This document shows, piece after piece, positions 26,955 through 34,041 of a stretch of DNA of 64,000 bases (the stretch's first letter is position 1; every line of letters begins with the position of its first letter). Source of the stretch: JBBRVP01 sp038246785 (lineage in GTDB: Bacteria; Actinomycetota; Actinomycetes; Jiangellales; Jiangellaceae). Below the pieces are notes generated by a model. That model was not told the DNA's origin and made no database searches. It saw nothing but the letters and a program-made list of their open reading frames with translations. The stretch spans positions 1 to 64,000 of the forward strand of contig JBBRVP010000004.1 in NCBI GenBank assembly GCA_038246785.1. The letters are read 5' to 3'. Made by a program: the position numbers and the translations under genes.

Positions 26955-28214
26955 GTGGCGATGCCCGTGACCAGGACGCCTTGGCTGCGCAGCAGCTCCC
27001 ACCGCCGCTGGCTGGCGGGTGAGACCGACCGGCTGCTCGGTTGGCTACCTGCTGCCGCCGACCCGCGCGGCGGCTTCGGCTGGCTCGACGACGACGGCCG
27101 CCTCGATCCGCAGCGTCCACCGGAGTTGTGGATCACCTGCCGGATGACCCATGTGGCCGCGCTCGGCGTCCTGCTCGGGCACCCGGGCGACGCGACGCTC
27201 ATGGACGTCGGGATGCGTGCGCTGAGCGGACCGTTCGCCGACGAGCACGGTGGCGGGTGGCACCCGCTGCTGCCCGGATCGGGTGGCCCGCCGTCGGAGG
27301 AAGCGCGGCGTGGGGCGTACGAGCACGCCTTCGTCGTCCTGGCGGCCTCGAGCGCGACCGTGGCCGGACACCCGCACGGGAGAGCCCTGCTGAACCGCGC
27401 GCTGGGCGCGCTGATCGGCCGCTTCTGGGAGGACGAGCACGGGCTCGTCGCCGACGTCTGGGACCCGGTCGCCGGTCGTCTGGACCCGTACCGGGGTGTC
27501 AACGCCAACATGCACACCGTCGAGGCGCTGCTCGGCGCCGCCGACGCGACCGGTGACCGGTCATGGGCCGAGCGGGCGGCGCGCATCGTCGAGCGGGTCG
27601 TCGACGGCTTCGCCCGCGGGAACGCGTGGCGGATGCCCGAGCACTTCGACGAGCGCTGGCAGCCGGTCCCAGACTACAACTCCGCGCAGCCCGCCGATCC
27701 CTTCCGGCCGTACGGCGCGACGGTCGGGCACTGGCTCGAGTGGGCCCGGCTGTGCGTGCAGGTGCGGGCGGCGCTCGGCCCGCAGCGGGCGGCGCCCTGG
27801 CTGCTTCCACACGCCCGCTCGCTGGTCGAGACCGCGGTCCGTGAGGGGTGGTCGGTCGACGGAGCGCCCGGCTTCGTCTACACCGTCGACTGGGACGGCG
27901 TCCCCGTCGTGCGCGAGCGCATGCACTGGGTAGCGGCCGAGGCGACGGCGGCCGCGGCGGCGCTGTGGACGCTCACCGGGGAGCCGGCGTACGCCGACTG
28001 GTACGAGGTGTGGTGGGACTACGCCGCGACGTACCTCCTCGATCGCGACCACGGGTCATGGCACCACGAGCTCGACGCCGGCAACCGCCCCAGCGCAACG
28101 GTGTGGTCGGGCAAGCCCGACCTCTACCACGCCGTCCAGGCCACCCTGCTGCCGCGGCTGCCGGTCAGCGCGTCGCTGGCCGGCGCGCTCGCCGGCGGCG
28201 GGCTGATGGACTGA
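26955..28214 (+). CDS. AGE family sugar epimerase/isomerase
   Basis: The 419-residue protein belongs to the N-acylglucosamine 2-epimerase/mannose isomerase/YihS family ((alpha/alpha)6 barrel). Typical stretches are LWITCRMTHVAALG, GAYEHAFVVLAAS, NANMHTVEALLGA, GATVGHWLEWARL and the late WSGKPDLYHAVQATLLP. Conserved His residues in MTHV, NMHT and DLYHAVQ fit the isomerase active site. GTG 26955 or ATG 26961 are both possible starts. Members interconvert mannose/fructose/glucose or sulfoquinovose/sulfofructose; the substrate cannot be chosen from sequence or context. Confidence 0.85.
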   Translation: MAMPVTRTPWLRSSSHRRWLAGETDRLLGWLPAAADPRGGFGWLDDDGRLDPQRPPELWITCRMTHVAALGVLLGHPGDATLMDVGMRALSGPFADEHGGGWHPLLPGSGGPPSEEARRGAYEHAFVVLAASSATVAGHPHGRALLNRALGALIGRFWEDEHGLVADVWDPVAGRLDPYRGVNANMHTVEALLGAADATGDRSWAERAARIVERVVDGFARGNAWRMPEHFDERWQPVPDYNSAQPADPFRPYGATVGHWLEWARLCVQVRAALGPQRAAPWLLPHARSLVETAVREGWSVDGAPGFVYTVDWDGVPVVRERMHWVAAEATAAAAALWTLTGEPAYADWYEVWWDYAATYLLDRDHGSWHHELDAGNRPSATVWSGKPDLYHAVQATLLPRLPVSASLAGALAGGGLMD

Positions 28215-28238
28215 TCGTGCCCGGTCCGGGCTGCCCGC

Positions 28239-28946
28239 TCAGCGCGGGTTGACACCGCCCCGCGGCATCCTCGTGCTGCGCGGCATGGGCCCCTTGGGTA
28301 CCGGGACGGGCTGGGTACGCAGCGCGCGCAGCCGCGAGATCACCTCGGTCACCTGGCTGGGGGTGATCTTCTTCTCCAGCTTGCGCAGATGCTTGGTGAG
28401 CTTGCGCAGCGGCACCTCGCCCGTGCCGTCCCCGACGACGACCTCGTGCACCGGCACGTCCAGCGCGACCCGGGCGTGGCGTTTGCGCTCTTGAGCGAGC
28501 AGCCGGGTTACCCGGCCGTGGTTGCCCTCGCCGACGAGCACCACGCCAGGCCGGCCGACCGCCCGGTGGACGAAGTCCTGCTCGCGGGTGACCGCCACCG
28601 CGGGGGTGACCGTCCAGCCGCGGCGGATCGTCTCGAGCACGCCGGCTGCGGCACCAGGCTTGCCTTCGACGAACCGGTACGAGGCGCCCTCCACGCGGCG
28701 ACCGAAGATGAACGTGGTGACCAGGACGGCGAGCGGGATGCCGACGACGACACCCGCAGCGGTCTGACCGAGCAGCGCCGCAACGCCGATGATGACCGCG
28801 AACGAGACCAGGAACACCGCCAGCGAGATCCATCCGATCTGCGGATCCACCTGGCGCGCCATCGTGAACGTCTCGCGGATGCGCGCCAACCGCTTCGGCT
28901 TCTCCGTGGCGGTCTTGTCCGCCTTCTTGCCCCTGCCCTTGGCCAT
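28239..28946 (-). CDS. DUF4191 membrane protein
   Basis: This 235-residue protein begins with a Lys-rich cytoplasmic tail (MAKGRGKKADK), then has two membrane segments, about residues 37-60 (WISLAVFLVSFAVIIGVAAL) and 63-82, followed by a soluble domain containing RGWTVTPAVAVTREQDFVHRA-type sequence and GRPGVVLVGEGNHGR. That fits the DUF4191 family. It lies downstream of lipA on the same strand, a conserved actinobacterial neighbourhood, but a terminator separates them. ATG 28946. No function is established. Confidence 0.85.
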   Translation of the reverse strand: MAKGRGKKADKTATEKPKRLARIRETFTMARQVDPQIGWISLAVFLVSFAVIIGVAALLGQTAAGVVVGIPLAVLVTTFIFGRRVEGASYRFVEGKPGAAAGVLETIRRGWTVTPAVAVTREQDFVHRAVGRPGVVLVGEGNHGRVTRLLAQERKRHARVALDVPVHEVVVGDGTGEVPLRKLTKHLRKLEKKITPSQVTEVISRLRALRTQPVPVPKGPMPRSTRMPRGGVNPR

Positions 28947-29037
28947 GCGGCAAGCCTAGGGCCGGCCGGACGGGGGCCCGGCCTCCCTCAGCCGGTGCTC
29001 GTCTCGGCCGGGCGCGCAGCCGGCGCCGACCTCTCCA

Positions 29038-29077
29038 GTCAGGCTCACCCGTGGTGATGGCCCCGCGTGAGCCTGAC
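29038..29077 (-). terminator. Stem-loop terminator after lipA
   Basis: GTCAGGCTCAC (29038-29048) pairs perfectly with GTGAGCCTGAC (29067-29077) around an 18-nt loop, 26 nt downstream of the lipA stop and before DUF4191. There is no U-tract, as is common in high-GC actinobacteria. Confidence 0.6.
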
Positions 29078-29102
29078 ACACCGTCGGGTCGAAGGGTGCT
29101 CG

Positions 29103-30035
29103 TCAGACGGTGGCGGCGCGGGCGGCCAGCGCCTCGCGGTAGAGCCGGCCGGCGCGGTAGGACGAGCGCACGAGCGGCCCGGACATCACACCGAGGAAGC
29201 CCGCCTCGCGTGCCTCGGCCTCCAGTTCGACGAACTCCGCGGGCTCGACCCAGCGCTCCACCGGGTGGTGGCGCGGCGACGGGCGGAGGTACTGCGTGAT
29301 CGTCACGAGGTCGCAGCCGGCTGCGACGAGGTCGTGCAGCGCCTGGGAGACCTCGGCCCGCGTCTCTCCGAGGCCGAGGATCAGGTTGGACTTGGTGACC
29401 AGCCCGGCCGCGCGCCCCTGCGTGAGCACGTCCAGCGACCGGTCGTAGCGGAACGCCGGCCGGATCCGCTTGAAGATCCGCGGGACGGTTTCGAGGTTGT
29501 GGGCGAACACCTGCGGCGCGGCGTCGAAGACCTGCTGCAGCAGGGCCGGCTCGGCGGAGAAGTCGGGGACGAGGATCTCGACGCCGGTGCCGGGGTTGAG
29601 GGCATGGATCGCCCGGATCGTCTCGGCGTACAGCCACGCCCCCTGGTCGGGAAGGTCGTCGCGGGCGACCCCTGTCACGGTGGAGTAGCGCAGTCCCATC
29701 GCCTGCACCGAACCGGCGACCCGCCGCGGCTCGTCGCGGTCGAGCGGGCTCGGCTTGCCGGTGTCGATCTGGCAGAAGTCGCAGCGCCGGGTGCACTGCT
29801 CGCCGCCGATGAGGAAGGTGGCCTCCCGGTCCTCCCAGCACTCGAAGATGTTGGGGCAGCCGGCCTCCTGGCACACCGTGTGCAGGCCCTCGCGCTGCAC
29901 GAGGGCTTGCAGCTCGCGGTACTCCGGACCCATCCGCGCCCGGGTCTTGATCCACGCAGGCTTGCGCTCGATCGGCGTCGCCGCGTTGCGGACCTCCAGC
30001 CGCAGCAGCCGGCGGCCCTCCGGTGCGATCGTCAC
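29103..30035 (-). CDS. lipA: Lipoyl synthase
   Basis: LipA is a radical-SAM enzyme that inserts two sulfurs into octanoyl groups on E2 and GcvH lipoyl domains. The 310-residue protein has the auxiliary cluster motif CQEAGCPNIFEC and the radical-SAM motif CTRRCDFC, and ends in LVRSSYRAGRLY-type sequence. GTG 30035 gives the normal length and starts at the conserved VTIAPEGRRLLRLEVRN. In most actinobacteria lipB is immediately upstream; here 4 kb holding an oxidoreductase and a peptide cluster separates it from lipB at 34042. Confidence 0.96.
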   Translation of the reverse strand: MTIAPEGRRLLRLEVRNAATPIERKPAWIKTRARMGPEYRELQALVQREGLHTVCQEAGCPNIFECWEDREATFLIGGEQCTRRCDFCQIDTGKPSPLDRDEPRRVAGSVQAMGLRYSTVTGVARDDLPDQGAWLYAETIRAIHALNPGTGVEILVPDFSAEPALLQQVFDAAPQVFAHNLETVPRIFKRIRPAFRYDRSLDVLTQGRAAGLVTKSNLILGLGETRAEVSQALHDLVAAGCDLVTITQYLRPSPRHHPVERWVEPAEFVELEAEAREAGFLGVMSGPLVRSSYRAGRLYREALAARAATV

Positions 30036-30093
30036 CGAGCCAGCGTACGCCGGGCTGTTCGCCCCGACCTCTCGGCGCCTAGCCTGCACCCTC

Positions 30094-31011
30094 ATGCAGC
30101 TGCGGATCTTCACCGAGCCCCAGCAGGGCGCGTCCTACGACACCCTGCTCCGCGTCGCCCGGGCCACCGAGGAGCTCGGCTTCGATGCGTTCTTCCGCTC
30201 GGACCACTACCTGGCCATGGGATCCGACGGGCTGCCCGGGCCGACCGACGCGTGGGTGACCTTGGCCGGGCTGGCCCGCGAAACGCAGCGCATACGGCTC
30301 GGGACGCTGGTCAGCCCGGTGACGTTCCGGCTGCCGGGCCCGCTGGCGGTCAGCGTGGCGCAGGTCGACGCGATGAGCGGCGGGCGGGTCGAGCTGGGGC
30401 TGGGCACCGGGTGGTTCGAGGGCGAGCACACTGCGTACGGCATCCCGTTCCCGCCCCTCGGCGAACGCTTCGACATCTTGGAGGAGCAGCTGGCGATCAT
30501 CACCGGGCTGTGGGCGACGCCGGAGGACGAGCGGTTCTCCCATGACGGGAAGCACTACCGGCTGCGGGACTCCCCGGGGCTGCCCAAGCCGGTGCAGCGC
30601 CCCGGGCCGCCGATGATCATCGGCGGGGCGGGGAAGCTGCGGACCCCCGCGCTGGCGGCGCGCTACGCCGCGGAGTTCAACCTGGCGTTCCGGTCGCTGC
30701 CGGAGGCCGTGGAGGCGTTCGAGCGGGTACGGGAGGCGTGCTCCGCCGCCGGCCGGGACCCGCGCAGCCTCGTGCTCTCCGTCGCGCACACGGTGGTCTG
30801 CGGGCGCGACGACGCCGAGATCGCCCGGCGGGCGGCGGCGATCGGAGTGGACGCCGCCGAGATCGGGCTCGGCGGCACGCCGGCGCAGGTCGTCGACGCG
30901 ATCGGACGCTACGCCGAGGCCGGCGCGAGCCGGGTCTACCTGCAGGTGATGGACCTCGACGACCTCGACCACCTGGAGCTGCTGGGTGCCGAGGTGCTGC
31001 CGCGGGTGTGA
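30094..31011 (+). CDS. LLM class (F420-type) flavin/deazaflavin oxidoreductase
   Basis: The 305-residue TIM-barrel protein is a luciferase-like monooxygenase family member of the F420-dependent class. It shows MQLRIFTEPQQG, GFDAFFRSDHYL, IRLGTLVSPVTFRLPGPLA, SGGRVELGLGTGWFEGEH, and PPMIIGGAGK as phosphate-binding loop. ATG 30094 lies 58 nt from the divergent lipA start. It is on the opposite strand to lipA and the peptide cluster and convergent with the latter (19 nt between stops). Substrate unknown; a role in peptide modification cannot be excluded but is not supported by orientation. Confidence 0.9.
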   Translation: MQLRIFTEPQQGASYDTLLRVARATEELGFDAFFRSDHYLAMGSDGLPGPTDAWVTLAGLARETQRIRLGTLVSPVTFRLPGPLAVSVAQVDAMSGGRVELGLGTGWFEGEHTAYGIPFPPLGERFDILEEQLAIITGLWATPEDERFSHDGKHYRLRDSPGLPKPVQRPGPPMIIGGAGKLRTPALAARYAAEFNLAFRSLPEAVEAFERVREACSAAGRDPRSLVLSVAHTVVCGRDDAEIARRAAAIGVDAAEIGLGGTPAQVVDAIGRYAEAGASRVYLQVMDLDDLDHLELLGAEVLPRV

Positions 31012-31029
31012 TCGATCCTGACGGGCTGC

Positions 31030-31293
31030 TCAGGAGGGGAAGGTGTAGATCACCCGGCCACCCGACATGGTCTGCGGCAGGGTCGCCACCGGGTCGCAGC
31101 AGTACGTCACGAGCGCACCCGCCGGACCCCCGCTCATGCAGGGCTGGCAGTCGAACAGGGTGTTCCCGGACTGGATGAACACCGCGGGGGTGAGGTCGCC
31201 GGGATCACTCGTCGCTTCGCGCGAGCGAGTACCGAGGTGAACCCCGCTCGTCCGCGCAAGGCCGTGCTCCGCGGTGAACCCTGGCATGTGCAT
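31030..31293 (-). CDS. Cys-containing peptide with PGFTAE leader (putative RiPP precursor 3)
   Basis: This 87-residue peptide starts MHMPGFTAEHGLARTSG, sharing the PGFTAE-x-x-L block (residues 4-12) with its two upstream neighbours. Its C-terminal part holds four cysteines (49, 52, 65, 66: a CxxC and a CC pair) in a Gly/Thr/Ser-rich setting. A GAGAGGAAGGGA ribosome site precedes ATG 31293. It is the last of the minus-strand cluster, 28 nt after precursor 2. I infer leader plus core; no cleavage site such as GG or GA is certain. Confidence 0.7.
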   Translation of the reverse strand: MHMPGFTAEHGLARTSGVHLGTRSREATSDPGDLTPAVFIQSGNTLFDCQPCMSGGPAGALVTYCCDPVATLPQTMSGGRVIYTFPS

Positions 31294-31321
31294 GCTGGTC
31301 CCTTCCTCTCGTGCTCGGTCC

Positions 31322-31570
31322 CTACCGGCTCCCGCAGTCGGTCGTGACGATCCAGGCGTCGCCGTAGAACCAGTCGCAGAAGCACCCGTCAATGTCGTCG
31401 CACTCGTAGCACAGCAGCCCGTCGTCGCTGCAGTCCCACCAGCCGGACTGCGGCGTCAGCGCGGATGCTGCGCTCCGAGTGGTCAGGCGCGCCGCCGGGG
31501 CGCTGCGGTAGTTGCGCGACGAATGCCGCAGCGCCGCCTCGGCGGTGAACCCGGGAAGTCCCATGGTCAT
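31322..31570 (-). CDS. Cys-rich peptide with PGFTAE leader (putative RiPP precursor 2)
   Basis: This 82-residue peptide has PGFTAEAAL at residues 6-14 and RNYRSA at 19-24, the two blocks shared with precursor 1. A Ser/Ala/Thr linker follows, then an acidic, aromatic core with six cysteines (47, 54, 57, 63, 65, 79) and five tryptophan or tyrosine positions nearby. Start is ATG 31570 or 31564, behind GAGG. It begins 5 nt after precursor 1. The core is acidic where that of precursor 1 is basic, so the two products would differ strongly in charge. Confidence 0.7.
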   Translation of the reverse strand: MTMGLPGFTAEAALRHSSRNYRSAPAARLTTRSAASALTPQSGWWDCSDDGLLCYECDDIDGCFCDWFYGDAWIVTTDCGSR

Positions 31571-31575
31571 CCGCC

Positions 31576-31818
31576 TCAGAACCGGCGCCCGCGCGGGCGC
31601 CGGGTGCGCACCGGGACGGCAGGGCAGCACGGACAGCCTTCCGCCGTGCCGCAGATGCAGCCCTCCATGCAACCGCCCCGGCCGCGCACGTGCGGCATCG
31701 CCTGCGGGAGCACCTGCGTCGCCGTCGAGCGGGGGGACCGGTAGTTCCCGGTCCGCCGCTGCGTCGTGCTGGCCTCCAGCGACGCCTCCGCGGTGAAGCC
31801 CGGCATTGTTGCTGTCAT
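31576..31818 (-). CDS. Cys-rich peptide with PGFTAE leader (putative RiPP precursor 1)
   Basis: This 80-residue peptide has PGFTAEASL at residues 6-14 and GNYRSP at 24-29. The C-terminal part is dense in cysteine (50, 54, 56, 62, 64, 65; pattern GGCMEGCICG...GCPCC) and ends in a strongly basic tail RTRRPRGRRF. ATG 31818 has an excellent GGAGGTG ribosome site. The GFTAEASL-type N-terminus is, from memory, seen on unexplained short Cys-rich peptides in cyanobacteria, myxobacteria and actinobacteria. The basic tail could be trimmed or be part of the product. Confidence 0.75.
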   Translation of the reverse strand: MTATMPGFTAEASLEASTTQRRTGNYRSPRSTATQVLPQAMPHVRGRGGCMEGCICGTAEGCPCCPAVPVRTRRPRGRRF

Positions 31819-31861
31819 GGTGCACCTCCGCTGTCTGGCGATGGTGGACGGACGAGGACGG

Positions 31862-32056
31862 TCACGACCGGCGCCCGGTGAGGACGACCCGGGCGTTGAG
31901 CTGCGCCGCGCGCCGGGCGCAGCCGCCGCACGGCTTGATCCCGACGGCGGAGGTCGCGCGCTTGACGACGTCGCCGAGCCCGACCGGCTCGTCGACGAGG
32001 AAGCCCGGGAGGCGCACCTGCCGGGGGCGTCTCGCGGGGCTGTTGCCGGTCGGCAT
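31862..32056 (-). CDS. Small CGGC-motif peptide of the RiPP-like cluster
   Basis: The 64-residue peptide has a basic N-terminus, LPGFLVDEPVGLGDVVKR (16-33), and the motif GIKPCGGCARRAAQLN (39-54) with only two cysteines in a CxxC. It lacks the FTAE leader but has LPGF at the matching place. Similar KPCGGCxxRAxxLN peptides occur elsewhere in actinobacteria without known function. ATG 32056 is preceded by GAGGAG. It sits between the PatG_C-like gene and the precursors. It may be a fourth substrate, a redox/metal-binding helper, or a leader-recognition protein. Confidence 0.7.
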   Translation of the reverse strand: MPTGNSPARRPRQVRLPGFLVDEPVGLGDVVKRATSAVGIKPCGGCARRAAQLNARVVLTGRRS

Positions 32057-32073
32057 GGCTGGCTCCTCGGGTT

Positions 32074-32100
32074 CTGCGGGTGCTGCGGGTGCTGCGGGTG
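32074..32100. repeat. Three tandem copies of a 9-mer
   Basis: CTGCGGGTG occurs three times head to tail, exactly, in the 50-nt gap between the PatG_C-like gene and the CGGC peptide gene. It lies about 18 nt before that peptide's start, next to its ribosome site. Copy-number change here could alter the spacing of the leader. Confidence 0.7.
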
Positions 32101-32106
32101 GTGGGG

Positions 32107-33006
32107 TCACCGGTCGAAGAAGGGCCTCATCGGGGCGACGAGGAACGGGTACTCCTCCTCGACGTCGACCCGCACGGAGTGCTTCTCGACGAGGTTGGAC
32201 TCGCGGTGGCGGAAGGACAGGATGACATCGACGATCTCCCGCGCCCCGCTCAGCGCGGAGCGCCGCACCTCGATCCCGGTGAACGTGAAGTTGCGGTCGT
32301 CGCTCGTCGTCGCCGTGGCGTACAGCTGCGGGTAGCGCAGCATGAGGTAGTTGACGGCCCGGTGCTCGTCCAGCGCGCCGGCGTTGTCGGCGAGCTGCAC
32401 GAGGTGGTCCAGCATCGTCCCGGCGTTCGTGCGGAACCGGGCCACGGAGGCCTTCGGCAGCTCGGGGGGTACGGGGATCGACGCGACGAGGGCGTCCCGG
32501 TCGAAGGAGTAGATCTGGTCGAACACCACGACCGGCAGGGCCAGCCCGTTGCACATGTCCGGCGCAGCGATGGGGCCGCGGACGCCGATGACGACGTCGA
32601 GGTCGTCGCGGCGGGGGTCCTCGCGGTAGCTCTCGATGAGCAGGTCCAGGTCTGCCGGGTCGCGCGGGAGGAGGATGTAGGTCTCCAGGGTCTCGACGAG
32701 GAGCACCCAGCACAGGCTGCGGGCCAGGTACCGGTTGCTGCGCTCAGTGAAGGCCGAGCGCATGGACTGCCGGTCGGTGAGTCCCGCGCGGCTCGAGCGG
32801 CCCACCGCCTGCGCGAACTCCTTCTCGACCCCGAGGCTCGGGAAGCGCGGCTCGATGCGCCCGATGGCGTAGACGAACGAGGTCGGGGCGGGCGGGACGG
32901 CAGCCGGCAGCGCGACGTCGGGGACCGCGGCAGGCACCGGGTCCCACGTGTCGACGCTGGACGCGGTGACCTCGGCGACGTCGGTCGGTGCTTGGTGCTC
33001 GCTCAT
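32107..33006 (-). CDS. Stand-alone PatG C-terminal-domain-like protein
   Basis: The 299-residue protein has a Pro/Ala/Val-rich N-terminus (to about 45), then a domain starting FVYAIGRIEPRFPSLGVEKE. It includes RYLARSLCWVLLVETLETYI, LPRDPADLDLLIESYR, VIGVRGPIAAPDMCNGLALP and VFDQIYSFDRDALV. I recognise this as the conserved C-terminal domain of PatG, the protease/macrocyclase of cyanobactin synthesis, whose own role is unknown. In PatG it is fused to a subtilisin domain; here the subtilisin is the separate gene directly upstream (61-nt gap). ATG 33006 is chosen; the longer frame upstream has no homology-like sequence. Confidence 0.8.
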   Translation of the reverse strand: MSEHQAPTDVAEVTASSVDTWDPVPAAVPDVALPAAVPPAPTSFVYAIGRIEPRFPSLGVEKEFAQAVGRSSRAGLTDRQSMRSAFTERSNRYLARSLCWVLLVETLETYILLPRDPADLDLLIESYREDPRRDDLDVVIGVRGPIAAPDMCNGLALPVVVFDQIYSFDRDALVASIPVPPELPKASVARFRTNAGTMLDHLVQLADNAGALDEHRAVNYLMLRYPQLYATATTSDDRNFTFTGIEVRRSALSGAREIVDVILSFRHRESNLVEKHSVRVDVEEEYPFLVAPMRPFFDR

Positions 33007-33067
33007 CGATGGTGCCTCGTCCCTCGGTGATGGCCGTCCCGCGAACGGCACGGCGGCTCGGCATCGG

Positions 33068-33946
33068 TCATCGTCGCTGGCCCACCAGTCGCGCGTGGGC
33101 CGCCTGCGCGTCCAGCAGCGGCGGCACCACGCTGCGCCGCGCGGTGGCCGGACGCAGCGCGCGCCGGACGTCACTCGCGCTCGCGCCCGGCACGAGCGAG
33201 AGCAGCAGCGCCACTGCACCGGTGACGAACGCGGCGGCGACGCTGGTGCCGGCCTGGATGACTGGACCTACCCCGGTGCCGAGGCTGGTCGTCCGGCCGG
33301 GCGCTCCCAGGCCGCGCAGCCCGATGGAGCGGCCGACGTTCGACCCGTCCATCGGACGCCCTGTGCGGTCGACGGCGACCACCGGCACCACCCCCGGGTG
33401 CCGGGTGATCTCGGAGCTGCCCAGCGTCGACTGGTTGCCGGCGGCGGCCACGACGAGGGTCTGGCGGGCCGCGGCGACGTCGAGCGCCTCCCGGACCACC
33501 GCCTCGCCGCGCGTGGTCGGGATACCCACCGCGGCACTGAGGTTGATGACCGACACGCCGGCCTCGACGCAGTCGAGGATCGCGCGGGCGAGCTCGTCCG
33601 GGCTGGCCGTCGGTGCGCTCGACTGTCCCGCCGGGTCGCCGAAGATCGGGCGCACCACGAGGGTGACGCCCGGGCAGATGGCGGGAGCAGGAGAACCGCG
33701 GCGGGCGACCAGGATGCCGGCCACGAACGTGCCGTGGGCGCATGCGCTCCCACGGGCGCAGAACGCGGGCTCGGGCCCGGCGGAGCGGATGGTGGCGCCG
33801 GCGAGGTCCGGGTGGTCGGCGACGACGGGACCGTCGATGAGTCCGACTCGGACCGCGGGAGACCCTTCCGTGAGCCGACCGAGCTCACCGAGGCCGAGGA
33901 GGTCGAGGTCAGCGTTTGCGCGGGCACGAGCGGCGGTGGCGGGCAT
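33068..33946 (-). CDS. Subtilisin-like (S8) serine protease, PatA/PatG-type
   Basis: The 292-residue protease has a complete S8 triad: D38 in VGLIDGPV, H71 in CAHGTFVAGI, S235 in QAGTSVAAAF, and oxyanion N171 in VAAAGNQST. There is no signal peptide, so it should act in the cytoplasm, as PatA/PatG proteases do on precursor peptides. It is minimal, without an evident macrocyclisation insert. Downstream come the PatG_C-like gene and four small peptides, all on the same strand with gaps of 5-61 nt. Inference: it removes the leader of the PGFTAE precursors. Start ATG 33946; ribosome site weak. Confidence 0.85.
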   Translation of the reverse strand: MPATAARARANADLDLLGLGELGRLTEGSPAVRVGLIDGPVVADHPDLAGATIRSAGPEPAFCARGSACAHGTFVAGILVARRGSPAPAICPGVTLVVRPIFGDPAGQSSAPTASPDELARAILDCVEAGVSVINLSAAVGIPTTRGEAVVREALDVAAARQTLVVAAAGNQSTLGSSEITRHPGVVPVVAVDRTGRPMDGSNVGRSIGLRGLGAPGRTTSLGTGVGPVIQAGTSVAAAFVTGAVALLLSLVPGASASDVRRALRPATARRSVVPPLLDAQAAHARLVGQRR

Positions 33947-33985
33947 CGGTCAGTGTCCGGACGCCCGGGGCGCTGCCACCTGTCG

Positions 33986-34014
33986 ATCGTGCTCGCGATC
34001 CGGCGGCGCGTCAA
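33986..34014 (-). promoter_or_regulatory. Candidate promoter of the peptide cluster
   Basis: On the minus strand TTGACG (34014-34009) and CACGAT (33991-33986) are separated by 17 nt, 40 nt upstream of the protease ATG. The -35 is good, the -10 weak. The 95-nt gap to lipB suits an independent transcription start. Confidence 0.35.
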
Positions 34015-34041
34015 TGATCGTTGCGGGGACCCGCGGGGCGG

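Noticed and set aside
29103..30035. LipA as the radical-SAM maturase of the nearby peptide cluster
   Set aside because: It has all LipA-specific cysteine motifs and normal length, and lipB is present; it is the housekeeping enzyme.
32074..32100. CRISPR-like array
   Set aside because: Nine-bp repeats without spacers, only three copies; a simple tandem repeat. No cas gene in the window.
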